Positions 9,252-18,056 of a stretch of 64,000 nucleotides of DNA are shown here, piece after piece; the first letter of the stretch is position 1; every line of letters starts with the position of its first letter. Source of the DNA: Limosilactobacillus reuteri (GTDB taxonomy: Bacteria; Bacillota; Bacilli; Lactobacillales; Lactobacillaceae); NCBI RefSeq assembly GCF_013694365.1, contig NZ_CP059275.1, positions 1,116,001 through 1,180,000 of the forward strand. Reading direction: 5' to 3'. The position numbers and the translations under genes were made by a program. The notes beneath the pieces were generated by a model. That model did not search any database. It worked only from the letters and a program-made list of their open reading frames with translations, and had not been told where the DNA came from.

Positions 9252-9312
9252 GAAAAAGCACTAACGTGCTTTAAGAGAGCGATTCATCCCCTACTTATAG
9301 AAGTGGGGGTAT
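9252..9312 (-). other. IS200/IS605 end hairpins
   Basis: Two palindromes lie upstream of tnpA: AAAGCAC-TAAC-GTGCTTT, and CCCCTACTT-ATAG-AAGTGGGG about 20 bases further on. Subterminal imperfect hairpins of this kind are the strand-specific recognition sites of TnpA in this family. Position at the tnpA-proximal end marks the left end of the element. Confidence 0.65.
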
Positions 9313-9335
9313 TCTCGCAAATTTATGGATAAAAT

Positions 9336-9479
9336 ATGGTTCTAAAAGCTGTTAAAATGCGCATCTATCCAAATTCAGCACAACGAAATCAGCTCTGGCA
9401 AACCTTCGGTTGTGTTCGTTTTGTATGGAATCAAATGCTTAATATGCAAATTGAACGGCGCAAGAATAATCCGGAAATG
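9336..9479 (+). pseudogene. tnpB: Flipped duplicate of the tnpB 5' fragment
   Basis: Reverse complement of 8660-8803, base for base as read, ending with no stop codon exactly where the IS sequence ends at the surface-gene junction. It then joins the next segment in frame. It looks like a minus-strand feature reoriented and pasted, not a second genomic copy. Confidence 0.75.
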
Positions 9480-9821
9480 GTGGTTAAGTATCGTCGAAAA
9501 GTAATTAACGATGAAATATCTGAATATCTTAAACATCGTTTTGTAGTTGTGAGACAAGCATACGGCATTAATTTGCAAGAATGGAATCATGATCAGGACC
9601 ACGTACATGTTTTGTTTAGAGCAACGCCTCATACGGAAATGGCTAAATTTTTAAATGATTACAAATCGTCTAGCTCCAGAATGGTCAAAAAACAATTTCC
9701 AGAAATCAAGCAATATCTTTGGGAATCAGCCTTTTGGACACAAAGATATTGCTTAATTAGCACTGGTGGAGCGCTTTTAGAAGTTGTAAAACGATATATT
9801 GAAAGTCAAGGGAGAAAATAA
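9480..9821 (+). pseudogene. tnpA: Flipped duplicate of tnpA with a shortened start
   Basis: Reverse complement of 8803-9144. It begins at an internal ATG (MVVKYRRKV), so the first 23 residues of TnpA are missing, and it keeps the HUH motif and YIESQ. Together with 9336-9479 it makes an artificial 161-residue reading frame that joins a TnpB N terminus to TnpA. Confidence 0.75.
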
Positions 9822-10334
9822 ATGGATTTTAAGCTTATGCCACTTAATGAAAAAGATTTACCAATTTTTGTTCCTGCAATGAAAGATTCGTTTAATCAAG
9901 CAGCTCAAGTACAGGATAGCTCCTTAGAAGATGTATTACCGACTGAAGATATTTATGTATCTCTTACTTGTGATAATGCCCATGGATTTAAGGCGGTTGT
10001 AGATCATGAGATTGTGGGTGGCGCAATTGTACAAATCGATGATCAAACACATCACAATCATTTAGACTTTTTATACGTTGATACTGCACACCAAAATAAA
10101 GGAATTGGTTATAAAATTTGGACTGCATTAGAGCAGAAATATCCACAAACAGTTCTTTGGGAGACATGTACCCCGTATTTTGATAAACGAAATATTCATT
10201 TTTATATCAATCGTTGTGGCTTTGCTGCTGTAGAATTTTATAACCAAAGCCATCTAGATCTTAACTATGAAACTCAGGATGATACTAATAATGAAATGTT
10301 TCGCTTTGAAAAAATAATTACTTTAGACGATTAA
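9822..10334 (+). CDS. GNAT family N-acetyltransferase
   Basis: A 170-residue single-domain protein. The acetyl-CoA pyrophosphate loop is seen as HQNKGIGYKIW at about 89-99, after the beta-4 strand LDFLYVDT. A second conserved stretch, IHFYINRCGFAAVEFY near 126-141, fits the C-terminal part of the fold. It transfers acetyl groups from acetyl-CoA to an amine of unknown substrate in the cytoplasm. Two further GNATs lie at 14232 and 47227. Its neighbours give no hint about substrate. Confidence 0.82.
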   Translation: MDFKLMPLNEKDLPIFVPAMKDSFNQAAQVQDSSLEDVLPTEDIYVSLTCDNAHGFKAVVDHEIVGGAIVQIDDQTHHNHLDFLYVDTAHQNKGIGYKIWTALEQKYPQTVLWETCTPYFDKRNIHFYINRCGFAAVEFYNQSHLDLNYETQDDTNNEMFRFEKIITLDD

Positions 10335-10769
10335 ATGAAAGTAAACTGTCATATCGACCCTAATATTGAAGAGGAACACCTCGATTTATTTGTCCGTGAA
10401 ATGAATCCCCAAATTAATAACCTCTTAAAAGGTTTTACAAGTACCGAACCAGTATTATGGTGTTATGACGCCGATCAAATTATCCCCATTAAATTCTCGG
10501 ATATCTTTGAACTAACTGTCGCTAAGACTGGTACTAAAATTTCAACAAAAGATCATACCTACTTTTATCGTGAACGGTTATCCCACTTCAAAAGCAATCT
10601 TCCGAATGATTTTATTGAAGCATCTGTCAGCACTATTTTTAATTATCATTACCTTGATCACCTTGAGTTATTAGATAATGGTTTGATAGATGCAATTTTA
10701 ACAAATGGTAGCCATATTCAGATTTCGCGACGAAAAATCAAAAATTTGAAAGCGAGGTTAGGACTATGA
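10335..10769 (+). CDS. LytTR family DNA-binding regulator
   Basis: A 144-residue protein. The C-terminal two-thirds (about 45-144) form a LytTR DNA-binding domain, with YFYRERLSHFKSNLP in the middle and a basic end (ISRRKIKNLKARLGL). There is no receiver domain, so it belongs to the small stand-alone LytTR group usually paired with a DUF3021 membrane protein. Its last four bases, ATGA, repeat the first four of the next gene, which means the two genes overlap by four bases in the native genome and are translationally coupled. A paralogous pair lies at 24685/25138. Confidence 0.85.
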   Translation: MKVNCHIDPNIEEEHLDLFVREMNPQINNLLKGFTSTEPVLWCYDADQIIPIKFSDIFELTVAKTGTKISTKDHTYFYRERLSHFKSNLPNDFIEASVSTIFNYHYLDHLELLDNGLIDAILTNGSHIQISRRKIKNLKARLGL

Positions 10770-11216
10770 ATGAAAAAATATGTCAAATATACGATTGGTT
10801 TCTCAGGAATTGGTGTTCTAATTGGCTTAGCAATCTCTTTAGTTTTCAACTATCTTAACGGCAGTACCACTTACTACCCATCATCCCCTAATTTTGTTAA
10901 CCAATTCGCTCATCCCCTTAACGGCGTAACTGTTTCTGTTATTTTATGGATGCTAATTGGCTGTGTTTTTGGGTTTGGCAGTTTAATTTTTGAATTTAAA
11001 AATTGGTCACTGCTAAAGAAAACGATCATTAATTTTTGTGCTTACTATGCTGGCTTTGCGCCATTAGCAATCCTATGCGGTTGGTTCCCATTGACTTGGA
11101 TTAATTTTGCCATTTTCACGCTTATCTTTATTGTAATTTATGTCATAATTTGGCTTCTTAATTGGTACTCAATAAAAAAAGAGATTCGCTCAATTAATCA
11201 GCAAATCAAAAAGTAG
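10770..11216 (+). CDS. DUF3021 family membrane protein
   Basis: A 148-residue protein with four predicted membrane helices (about 8-30, 52-75, 88-110 and 112-132) and a basic C terminus. DUF3021 proteins are encoded next to stand-alone LytTR regulators and are thought to hold or control them at the membrane. The overlap with the upstream LytTR gene supports that pairing. No ABC transporter sits beside this copy, unlike the second pair. Confidence 0.82.
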   Translation: MKKYVKYTIGFSGIGVLIGLAISLVFNYLNGSTTYYPSSPNFVNQFAHPLNGVTVSVILWMLIGCVFGFGSLIFEFKNWSLLKKTIINFCAYYAGFAPLAILCGWFPLTWINFAIFTLIFIVIYVIIWLLNWYSIKKEIRSINQQIKK

Positions 11217-12140
11217 ATGGCAAAGAGAAAGAAAAAACAAAATTTAATATATCTATCACTTATTATAATCGTCGCGGCAATAATCGGTGGGAGTTGGTTT
11301 TATTCTCATCATACGCGGGAGGTTAGTAATTCATATGCTGTTAGTGAAATGGCTACGTTAAGCAGTGGCGCAAGAGTATATAATTCACTTTCAGCAATTC
11401 AACGCGCCAACCTGCCTGATCAAGCCTTAGTTAAGGTCAATCGCTACTATCTGACTTCTAATGATAACGATGATACTTACGCACGGATTAACTATAATGG
11501 AAAAAATTATTTTGTTCGGGCCACCGATATTGAGTTGAAAATGAATAACGAAATCAATAGTTACCTTACTCAATCTGGTCTTCCACACGCTAAAATTACT
11601 AAACAAATTTCAAGTATATTTGAACAACGCGGGTATAGTACTTCATCTGGAAATCCTCGTGGGGTCGTAATTCATGATACTGGGAATGAAAATTCAACGA
11701 TTAGTAGTGAAGTATCTTACATGAAGCAAAATTATAGTTCAACTAGAGTGTTTGTTCATACATTTATTGATAATCAACAAATTATTAATATTGCGGATAC
11801 AAAATATATGGCAGAAGGAGCAGGGCCATATGCTAATCCATATTTTGTCCAGTTTGAAATGCCTCATGAATATACCGCAGCTTCTTTTGCAAACCAGCTT
11901 GGCAATGCTGCTTACTATACAGCCTATATCTTAAAACAGAATAATTTGCCCGTGACGAAAGGAACCAAAGATGGTGGTGGCACTGTTTGGACCCATGCAA
12001 TGATTTCAAGTTATCTTGGTGGAACTGATCATGAAGACCCAATTTCTTATTGGTCGACATCGGCTCGTAAGGTATTTGGAACAACTTATAATATTAATAA
12101 CTTTGTTGAATTAGTCCAGGCTTATTACAATCAAATGTGA
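11217..12140 (+). CDS. Membrane-anchored N-acetylmuramoyl-L-alanine amidase / peptidoglycan recognition protein
   Basis: A 307-residue protein. Residues 1-30 are basic then hydrophobic, an uncleaved signal anchor. An SH3-like or GW-like region is possible at about 45-110 (ALVKVNRYYL ... YARINYNGKNYFVRA). The amidase_2/PGRP domain spans about 140-280: VVIHDTGNE gives the first zinc histidine, TFIDNQQIINIADT the strand around the active site, and WTHAMISSYLGGTDHEDP a later histidine pair. It probably trims or binds cell-wall peptidoglycan. Confidence 0.8.
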   Translation: MAKRKKKQNLIYLSLIIIVAAIIGGSWFYSHHTREVSNSYAVSEMATLSSGARVYNSLSAIQRANLPDQALVKVNRYYLTSNDNDDTYARINYNGKNYFVRATDIELKMNNEINSYLTQSGLPHAKITKQISSIFEQRGYSTSSGNPRGVVIHDTGNENSTISSEVSYMKQNYSSTRVFVHTFIDNQQIINIADTKYMAEGAGPYANPYFVQFEMPHEYTAASFANQLGNAAYYTAYILKQNNLPVTKGTKDGGGTVWTHAMISSYLGGTDHEDPISYWSTSARKVFGTTYNINNFVELVQAYYNQM

Positions 12141-13223
12141 ATGAATGTCGAATTAGGAATCTCAACATTTGGTGAAACGACCCCACTCGAAAAAACTGGT
12201 AAGGCCATTAGCCATGATGAACGGATTAGAAATCTTATTGAAGAAGTAGAATTAGCCGACCAAGTAGGAATCGATGCATATGCTATCGGTGAGCACCACC
12301 GCAAAGACTTTGCAGTTTCGGCACCTGAAATCATTATAGCGATGGCGGCCGCAAAAACAAAACAAATTCATCTTTCAAGCGCCACTACTAATTTACCAAC
12401 GATTGATCCAATTCGGGTTTTTGAGCAATATGCCACAATTGATGCAATGGCTCCTGGAAGAATTGAAATTATGGCTGGTCGCGGATCATTTACTGAAGCT
12501 TTTGACTTATTTGGTTACGATCTTGATAATTATGATGAACTATTTAAAGAAAAATTGGATATGCTAGTTGAAATTAACCGGAACGAAATTCTTGATTGGC
12601 CAAAAGGAAAGTTCACGCCAAAAGTTGACCACATTGGAATCTATCCTCGGCCAAAGAAGCCCTTGAAAATATCACTAGCTACTGGCGGCAATCCTAACTC
12701 GACCATTAGAGCGGCCGAAATGGGACTACCAATCGTTTATGCAATTATTGGTGGTCAGATGGATGCCTTTAAGCCATTAGTACAGCTCTATCGTGTTGTG
12801 GCTGAAAAAACAGGTCACAAATTAAGTGAAATGCCAGTTTCGGCTCACTCGTGGGGATGGCTAAGCGATGATAAGGAAAAGGCAATCAAAGAATATTTCT
12901 ATCCAACTAAATTACTTGTTGATACAATTAGTAAAGAGCGGCCACAATGGACTGGCATGACATATGAACAATACCTTGAAAGTATTGGCGAAAACGGTGT
13001 TATTTTTGTTGGGAATGCCGATACGGTTGCTGACAAGATTATTAAAATGATGGAAGTGCTTGGCTTGAAGCGTTTCTACCTCCACTTGCCAATTGCCTCA
13101 ATGCCCCATAAAGATGTATTAAAAGCAATTGAAATTTATGGGAAAGAGGTTGTACCAAAAGTTAAAAAATATTTTAAGGATAAAAGTAAATTGAATGACT
13201 TTTCAATTAAATGGAAAGAATAA
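12141..13223 (+). CDS. LLM class (luciferase-like) flavin-dependent oxidoreductase
   Basis: A 360-residue TIM-barrel enzyme of the bacterial luciferase family. IGEHHRKDFAVSAPE at about 49-63 and AMAPGRIEIMAGRGSF at about 101-116 are typical of the Atu2307/SP_0267-type group. Members use reduced FMN on varied substrates; here the substrate is unknown. Flavin-linked genes follow nearby (an FMN-reductase-like fragment and a nitroreductase), so it may act in a small flavin redox group. Full length, no defects seen. Confidence 0.85.
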   Translation: MNVELGISTFGETTPLEKTGKAISHDERIRNLIEEVELADQVGIDAYAIGEHHRKDFAVSAPEIIIAMAAAKTKQIHLSSATTNLPTIDPIRVFEQYATIDAMAPGRIEIMAGRGSFTEAFDLFGYDLDNYDELFKEKLDMLVEINRNEILDWPKGKFTPKVDHIGIYPRPKKPLKISLATGGNPNSTIRAAEMGLPIVYAIIGGQMDAFKPLVQLYRVVAEKTGHKLSEMPVSAHSWGWLSDDKEKAIKEYFYPTKLLVDTISKERPQWTGMTYEQYLESIGENGVIFVGNADTVADKIIKMMEVLGLKRFYLHLPIASMPHKDVLKAIEIYGKEVVPKVKKYFKDKSKLNDFSIKWKE

Positions 13224-13349
13224 ATGGAATCACTGAAGCAAAATTTGTTGATCGGTCTGAAGAGAATAATCTTAATCCTAATTATCTTCCAATTAAAGAT
13301 GCCGTTAAATGATTATTTCCTGGGAAATATTCCTTCAACATATCCCTAG
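13224..13349 (+). pseudogene. Short frameshifted fragment, possibly the 3' end of an NAD(P)H-dependent FMN reductase
   Basis: An ATG-to-TAG frame of 41 codons abuts the genes on both sides. Its translation has no recognisable features. Another frame of the same DNA reads ITEAKFVDRSEENNLNPNYL and then stops, which resembles a soluble reductase C terminus. The segment therefore looks like the wrong frame of a decayed gene. Family assignment is tentative. Confidence 0.35.
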
Positions 13350-13931
13350 ATGATTACTAAAATTGTTGAATTAGCTCAACGTGCTCCATCATGGGTAAAC
13401 TCTCAACCTTGGCAAGTATATTGTGCGATGGGCGATACATTACAAGAAATTAAGAATGCTTATCGTGATCAAGATATTGCAGGTAACCAAGGGGATTCAG
13501 ATTTGCCAGTGATGAGCCGTGAAGATTGGGCACCGCAAACCCAAGATAATATGAAGCAATGGCGGCATGGAATTGTTCATCATTTTGCTAATTTTGATGA
13601 AGCTCATGAAAAGATGACAAATGCTAGTAATACTTTATATGATTCGCCTGTAATTCTTTATATTACTATTCCTAAAGCTTCACCAGATTGGTCGATTTTT
13701 GATGCGGGCTTATTTGCTGAAAATATTATGTTAGCTGCAACTGCTTATGGTTTGGGAACGATTCCAACCTATAACAGCGTTCGTTTCCCAGCGATTCTTC
13801 ACCAAACTTTGAATGTGCCAGACGATGAACGGTTTATTGTTGGTATCTCGCTTGGTTATTCGGCTAATACGACAATTAATAGCTACAATTCAGAGCGTCG
13901 ACCTGTAAATGAAATTTTGCATTTTGACTAA
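13350..13931 (+). CDS. Nitroreductase family protein, N terminus short
   Basis: A 193-residue flavoprotein. It begins at ITKIVELAQRAPSWVNSQPW, which in the family follows an N-terminal stretch of some 20-25 residues with the R-x-S/R-x-F FMN-contact motif; that stretch is missing here. The rest is intact: NASNTLYDSPVILYITIP, AENIMLAATAYGLGT and IVGISLGY. It is probably either a mis-called start or a 5' truncation. The reaction is NAD(P)H-dependent reduction of nitro compounds or quinones. Confidence 0.78.
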   Translation: MITKIVELAQRAPSWVNSQPWQVYCAMGDTLQEIKNAYRDQDIAGNQGDSDLPVMSREDWAPQTQDNMKQWRHGIVHHFANFDEAHEKMTNASNTLYDSPVILYITIPKASPDWSIFDAGLFAENIMLAATAYGLGTIPTYNSVRFPAILHQTLNVPDDERFIVGISLGYSANTTINSYNSERRPVNEILHFD

Positions 13932-14231
13932 ATGACTATATTTGTAATTCTATTAATCTATAAATTCATTAAAGGAACATTTGAATATGAAAAGGTAACA
14001 CGATTTGAGCTAATAATTATCCCAGTGTATTCTGCAATTATGATGGTCTTGAGCTTAGAAAACGTAAGATCTTTAACGGCAGCTGGACTTACAATTATTC
14101 TTCTAATCTTAGGTGCTTCGATTGGCTTTCTACAGGCAAGTAAAACGCAGATTAAAGACACCAATAAACTAGATTCCCATCAACGACCGATTCTGAAGAT
14201 TAAAAGGAATTGGCCGTATCTTGTGGGCTAG
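13932..14231 (+). CDS. Small membrane protein of unknown function, possibly truncated
   Basis: A 99-residue protein with about three hydrophobic segments (1-12, 25-42, 48-66) and a polar tail ending PYLVG. The end is abrupt for a protein of this look, and a fourth helix may have been lost. I do not recognise the family. No link to its neighbours is evident. Confidence 0.5.
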   Translation: MTIFVILLIYKFIKGTFEYEKVTRFELIIIPVYSAIMMVLSLENVRSLTAAGLTIILLILGASIGFLQASKTQIKDTNKLDSHQRPILKIKRNWPYLVG

Positions 14232-14714
14232 ATGACTAATAACGATACAAGGATAGAATTAGTAACGACAGTAACTCCTGAACATTGGGATTTGCTTCTC
14301 AGTGCTGATCCAAGTAAGAAATTAGTTCAAAATTATCTGCAATCAGGGATACTTTTTGCACAGTCTAAAGATGGTCATCCCATTGCTGTAATGGTTTTGC
14401 AAGAACTTACATCGGATAAATTAGAAATAAAGAATATTGCTGTTGATCCACGGCTTGAAAATCACGGAATAGCAACCAGGCTATTGCAGGATGCCGTTCA
14501 CTTTGCAAAGGTACATCATTATCAACAATTGCAAATTGGCACTGGGAGTACGAGCTTTAAGCAGTTATACCTTTACCAGAAAATAGGTTTTCGCGTTACT
14601 GAGATTAAAAGGAACTTTTTTGTTAAAAATTACGGACAACCTATTCACGAAAATGGTCTATTGTTACGGGACATGTTGGTGCTAACATTAGCTATCTCAG
14701 ATTATTATTCCTGA
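14232..14714 (+). CDS. GNAT family N-acetyltransferase
   Basis: A 160-residue GNAT. LEIKNIAVDPRLENHGIATR around 71-90 is the beta-4 strand plus acetyl-CoA loop. YQQLQIGTGSTSFKQLYLYQ, followed by KIGFRV, is the C-terminal part of the fold. This arrangement (VDP, then GTGS..., then YQKIGF) is common in lactobacillus acetyltransferases of unknown substrate. It lies beside a flavin disulfide reductase, without evident functional link. Confidence 0.82.
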   Translation: MTNNDTRIELVTTVTPEHWDLLLSADPSKKLVQNYLQSGILFAQSKDGHPIAVMVLQELTSDKLEIKNIAVDPRLENHGIATRLLQDAVHFAKVHHYQQLQIGTGSTSFKQLYLYQKIGFRVTEIKRNFFVKNYGQPIHENGLLLRDMLVLTLAISDYYS

Positions 14715-16040
14715 ATGAAAAAGTATGATGATATTCTGATCGGATCAGGGCCAGCAGCCTATAAAATGGCTAATCTTTTGGCTAAAACCGACCGTAAAGT
14801 ATTGGTAGTTGAGGGTTTCGAATATGGGGGAACTTGCCCTAACTATGGGTGCGAACCAAAAATTTTTCTAGAAGGAGCTGCCCGGACTGTTCTCCAATCT
14901 CAGCAACTTCTTGGTCGAGGCATTAGTCAACCAGCAAAATTAGATTGGGAAGCATTAATGCAGACTAAGCTTAAGCGGTTTGATCCATGGCCAGGCGAAA
15001 CTCGCGATATTATTAAGAAAAGTCATGATATTGAAGACGGCTACGCAAGTTTTGTAGATAACCATACTATTAGTGTAAACGGTCATCAATACCAGGCCGA
15101 TCGTATTATCATTGCGACGGGGCAAACACCAAATATTCTGAATATTTCGGGTAAAGAGTATCTTCATACCAGTTATGACCTCCTCTCGTTAAAAGAACTT
15201 CCACAACGGATTACGATAATCGGTGCTGGCTTTGTGGGCTTAGAGTTAGCAACCCTTGTAGCAGCTGCTGGCGCTGAAGTAACAATCGTTGTTCATTCTG
15301 ACCGCGTCCTTCGTGAATTTACCAAGGCGGAAGATGAAGCGCTAGTTAATGCGATGAAGCAACGGGGAATAAAATTTAGCTTTAATACTGATACGCAAAA
15401 AGTAACTCAAGGGAAAGACGGCTTGCTCGTTACAACTAATCATGGTGAAGTACAGGCTGACTATGTGCTTGATGCAACCGGTCGTCATCCAAATATCGAA
15501 AAATTAGCGCTTGAAAATACTGATATTGAATATGATCGTCATGGTATTAATGTCGACGGTCACTTGATGACAACGGTTGACGGTGTGTATGCAATTGGGG
15601 ATGTTATTAATCGGAAACAACCTAAATTAACACCGGTCGCTGAATTTGAGGGTCAATATCTTTTTGATTATTTAATAGGTAAAACGGATCAAGATATTGT
15701 TTACCCGACAATTGGTCAAGCAGCCTTTACATTCCCAGAGGTTGCCCGTGCCGGTGTTAATCCAGATGATGTCACTGGTGACTCACAATATCAGGTTAAG
15801 ACAGTTGCGCTAAAATATGGTAGCCTTTACGCAGGCCAAAACGATCACATCAGTACCCTTACTTTAGTCTTTAAGGATCAGCAATTGGTAGGGGCAAGTG
15901 AAATTGGCGATTATGCGGCTGATGATATTAATAACTTCTTGCCAATTATTGGTTTGAAGATTAATGGGGATGAGTATCGCCAAAAAGTAATGGCGATTTA
16001 TCCAACGTTAGGCGATAAGGTTGCTGGATTGTTGCCTTAA
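14715..16040 (+). CDS. Pyridine nucleotide-disulfide oxidoreductase (glutathione/mercuric reductase-like)
   Basis: A 441-residue class I flavoprotein disulfide reductase. GSGPAAYKMA at about 9-18 binds FAD. GGTCPNYGCEPK near 37-48 holds the redox-active CX4C pair. IIGAGFVGLELA binds NAD(P)H, and VDGVYAIGDV is the second FAD contact. A dimerisation domain occupies about 330-441. Family members reduce disulfides such as glutathione, bacillithiol or coenzyme A disulfide; which one cannot be decided here. Full length. Confidence 0.85.
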   Translation: MKKYDDILIGSGPAAYKMANLLAKTDRKVLVVEGFEYGGTCPNYGCEPKIFLEGAARTVLQSQQLLGRGISQPAKLDWEALMQTKLKRFDPWPGETRDIIKKSHDIEDGYASFVDNHTISVNGHQYQADRIIIATGQTPNILNISGKEYLHTSYDLLSLKELPQRITIIGAGFVGLELATLVAAAGAEVTIVVHSDRVLREFTKAEDEALVNAMKQRGIKFSFNTDTQKVTQGKDGLLVTTNHGEVQADYVLDATGRHPNIEKLALENTDIEYDRHGINVDGHLMTTVDGVYAIGDVINRKQPKLTPVAEFEGQYLFDYLIGKTDQDIVYPTIGQAAFTFPEVARAGVNPDDVTGDSQYQVKTVALKYGSLYAGQNDHISTLTLVFKDQQLVGASEIGDYAADDINNFLPIIGLKINGDEYRQKVMAIYPTLGDKVAGLLP

Positions 16041-17222
16041 ATGTTACAAGTTAATACATTATTTATCATGATCGCCAGTATTCTCGTGTTATTAATGACA
16101 CCAGGACTGGCTTTTTTCTATGGTGGTCTAGTCAATCGGCGCCATGCTAATAACATGTTGCTAACTGTTTTTATGATGTGTGGCTTAGCCGTGATTCTTT
16201 GGATTACAGTAGGCTACTCTCTTTCATTTTCCGGCAACCATTGGGGAATAGTCGGAAATTTAAATAATACATTAATGATTCATGTGCCAATCGATGCTAT
16301 CACTAAAACTGGCATTCCAATTGGCGATTATGCAATGTTCATGATGATGTTTGCAATTATTACCCCGGCAATCTTTTGTGGATCGGTCGTCGGCCACGGA
16401 CGCTTTAATTTTTTAATAATGTTTACCATTTGCTGGTCTATCTTTGTTTACTACCCCCTTGTGCATATGGTTTGGGCACCATATGGACTATTGGCAAGAT
16501 TAGGGGCAGTTGACTTTGCTGGTGGATTAGTTGTTCATGTAAATGCGGGGATAACGGCCTTAATCCTTTCAGCCTGGGTTGGTCGACGGAAAGATGTTCA
16601 TTCTCAACGCAATAATTTATCGTGGGTATTAATTGGAACAGCCCTTTTATGGATTGGTTGGTACGGCTTTAATGCTGGTTCGGCCCTCGCCGTTAATGAT
16701 ACGGCCGTACAAGCCATGTTAACAACGACCATCTCATGTTCAAGTGCAATGGTAACATGGATGTTATTGGATCGTTATCAGTTTAATCATGTTACCCTAG
16801 CTGGTGTCTGTAATGGTGCAATTACCGGTTTAGTAGCAATCACTCCTGGAGCAGGCTACGTTACACTAGGTGGTTCAATGATTATTGGAATAGTCGGTGC
16901 AATCGTTAGCCAATACTTTATTACTAAGATCAAACCACAACTGCCAATTGATGATGTTGTTGATGCATTCGGTTGCCATGGGGTTAGTGGTATCTGGGGA
17001 AGTATTGCAACTGGTATTTTTGCTAGCCATCAGATCAGTCATCTAGTACCTAATGGGCTTTTATTTGGTGGTGGTTTGCACCTTTTGCTTGTTCAAATCT
17101 TCGTTACCTTATTGACAATTATATTTATTGGTGTGATGGATATTATCTTAATAAAACTGCTCTCAATTGTTTTACCGGTTTCGATTGATAATGAAAAACT
17201 GGCGGCGATTCAAAGTAAGTGA
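16041..17222 (+). CDS. amt: Ammonium transporter, Amt family
   Basis: A 393-residue membrane protein with eleven predicted helices. PGLAFFYGGLVNRRH at about 21-35 and DFAGGLVVHVNAG at about 155-167 are the Amt signatures, and FGCHGVSGIWGSIATGIF near 313-330 carries the second pore histidine. It conducts ammonium into the cell. No glnK/PII gene follows, although one is usual beside amt; the neighbour is an unrelated nuclease-like gene, and flanking DNA is missing. Confidence 0.92.
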   Translation: MLQVNTLFIMIASILVLLMTPGLAFFYGGLVNRRHANNMLLTVFMMCGLAVILWITVGYSLSFSGNHWGIVGNLNNTLMIHVPIDAITKTGIPIGDYAMFMMMFAIITPAIFCGSVVGHGRFNFLIMFTICWSIFVYYPLVHMVWAPYGLLARLGAVDFAGGLVVHVNAGITALILSAWVGRRKDVHSQRNNLSWVLIGTALLWIGWYGFNAGSALAVNDTAVQAMLTTTISCSSAMVTWMLLDRYQFNHVTLAGVCNGAITGLVAITPGAGYVTLGGSMIIGIVGAIVSQYFITKIKPQLPIDDVVDAFGCHGVSGIWGSIATGIFASHQISHLVPNGLLFGGGLHLLLVQIFVTLLTIIFIGVMDIILIKLLSIVLPVSIDNEKLAAIQSK

Positions 17223-18056
17223 ATGAATAATCTATCACGAGAAGAACAAATTGCCTTAATCTATGACAAATGGCAAAAGATGACAATTACTAGTGATCCA
17301 ATGTTTGGACTAGTAATGCAAAATAAAGAAATTTGTTTAGAGTTAATTAATAGAGCCCTGCCAAACATTAAAGCAAAACAGATTATCCAGTTAGACACCC
17401 AAAAAGATATTAATATTGTTAGTGCCCATCGTGTTCGCTTTGACGTTTATGTTCGTGATGATAAAAATAATATCATTGTCATTGAGATGCAAGTTAATAA
17501 TCAAAATAACATACCAGCACGCTTACGTTATTACCAAGAACAGGTTAATCATGAGCTATTAAGACCTGAAAATAATTACTCAGTACTCAATAATTACCCT
17601 ACTTATATTATTATGTTTTGTAATTTTGATTATTTTAAGCAGGGATGGGCACTATATGAATTTAATCTTACTTGTACTAGAGACCATAACTTGAAATTTG
17701 GTGATAATCGGACAGTCGTTATCTTCAATGCTCTTGCTAAAAAATTTGATAAAAATGATAAACCGATTAAGAACTTCCTTGCTTTAATGTGCAATCAAGG
17801 CGACAATAAGAATAGATTTATTGCACAGATTCAAGACGAAATTGATAAAGTCAAACAAGATCCAGAAAGGAGAAATGGCTTTATGAAGTACGAATTAAAC
17901 TTGATGGACGCTAAAATGGAAGCACGAGAAGAAGGAATGGCAAAAGCAAAAAGGGAAGATATTAAAAAGTTAATTGACTCTCTTTATGAACTTAATATGA
18001 ACTTAATATTAAACCAGAGATCATTAAACAAAAAGTTATGGAAAAATATAATTTAA
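17223..18056 (+). CDS. Rpn family PD-(D/E)XK nuclease (recombination-promoting nuclease / putative transposase), 3' end frameshifted
   Basis: A 277-residue protein. HRVRFDVYVRDDKNNII with IEMQV (about 70-90) is the D...ExQ active site of the PDDEXK_2/Rpn family, which nick DNA and promote recA-independent recombination. Repair-like partners are not seen. Near the 3' end an 11-bp unit is tandemly duplicated (17986-18007); skipping one copy gives a different, smoother end (LNIKPEIIKQKVMEKYNLK) that continues into 18057-18085. The called C terminus is therefore a frameshift product. Confidence 0.82.
   Translation: MNNLSREEQIALIYDKWQKMTITSDPMFGLVMQNKEICLELINRALPNIKAKQIIQLDTQKDINIVSAHRVRFDVYVRDDKNNIIVIEMQVNNQNNIPARLRYYQEQVNHELLRPENNYSVLNNYPTYIIMFCNFDYFKQGWALYEFNLTCTRDHNLKFGDNRTVVIFNALAKKFDKNDKPIKNFLALMCNQGDNKNRFIAQIQDEIDKVKQDPERRNGFMKYELNLMDAKMEAREEGMAKAKREDIKKLIDSLYELNMNLILNQRSLNKKLWKNII
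17986..18007 (+). repeat. 11-bp tandem duplication causing a frameshift
   Basis: The unit ATGAACTTAAT occurs twice in a row. Removing one copy shifts the rpn-like gene into a frame that continues past 18056, which supports a recent slippage event or a sequencing duplication. Confidence 0.75.

Larger units (their letters stand above)
8662..9312 (-). mobile_element. IS200/IS605 family element, 3' truncated (tnpA plus 5' end of tnpB)
   Basis: Minus-strand element. Its left end has the hairpins near 9252-9312, followed by tnpA and the first 47 codons of tnpB; the sequence then breaks at 8662 directly into the surface-protein gene. The right end and the TnpB nuclease are absent, so this is not a clean insertion but a deletion, rearrangement or assembly junction. 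Confidence 0.75.

Noticed and set aside
9336..9821. A novel TnpB-TnpA fusion protein
   Set aside because: Both parts are reverse complements of neighbouring minus-strand genes and the junction lies at the IS edge and an internal tnpA start.
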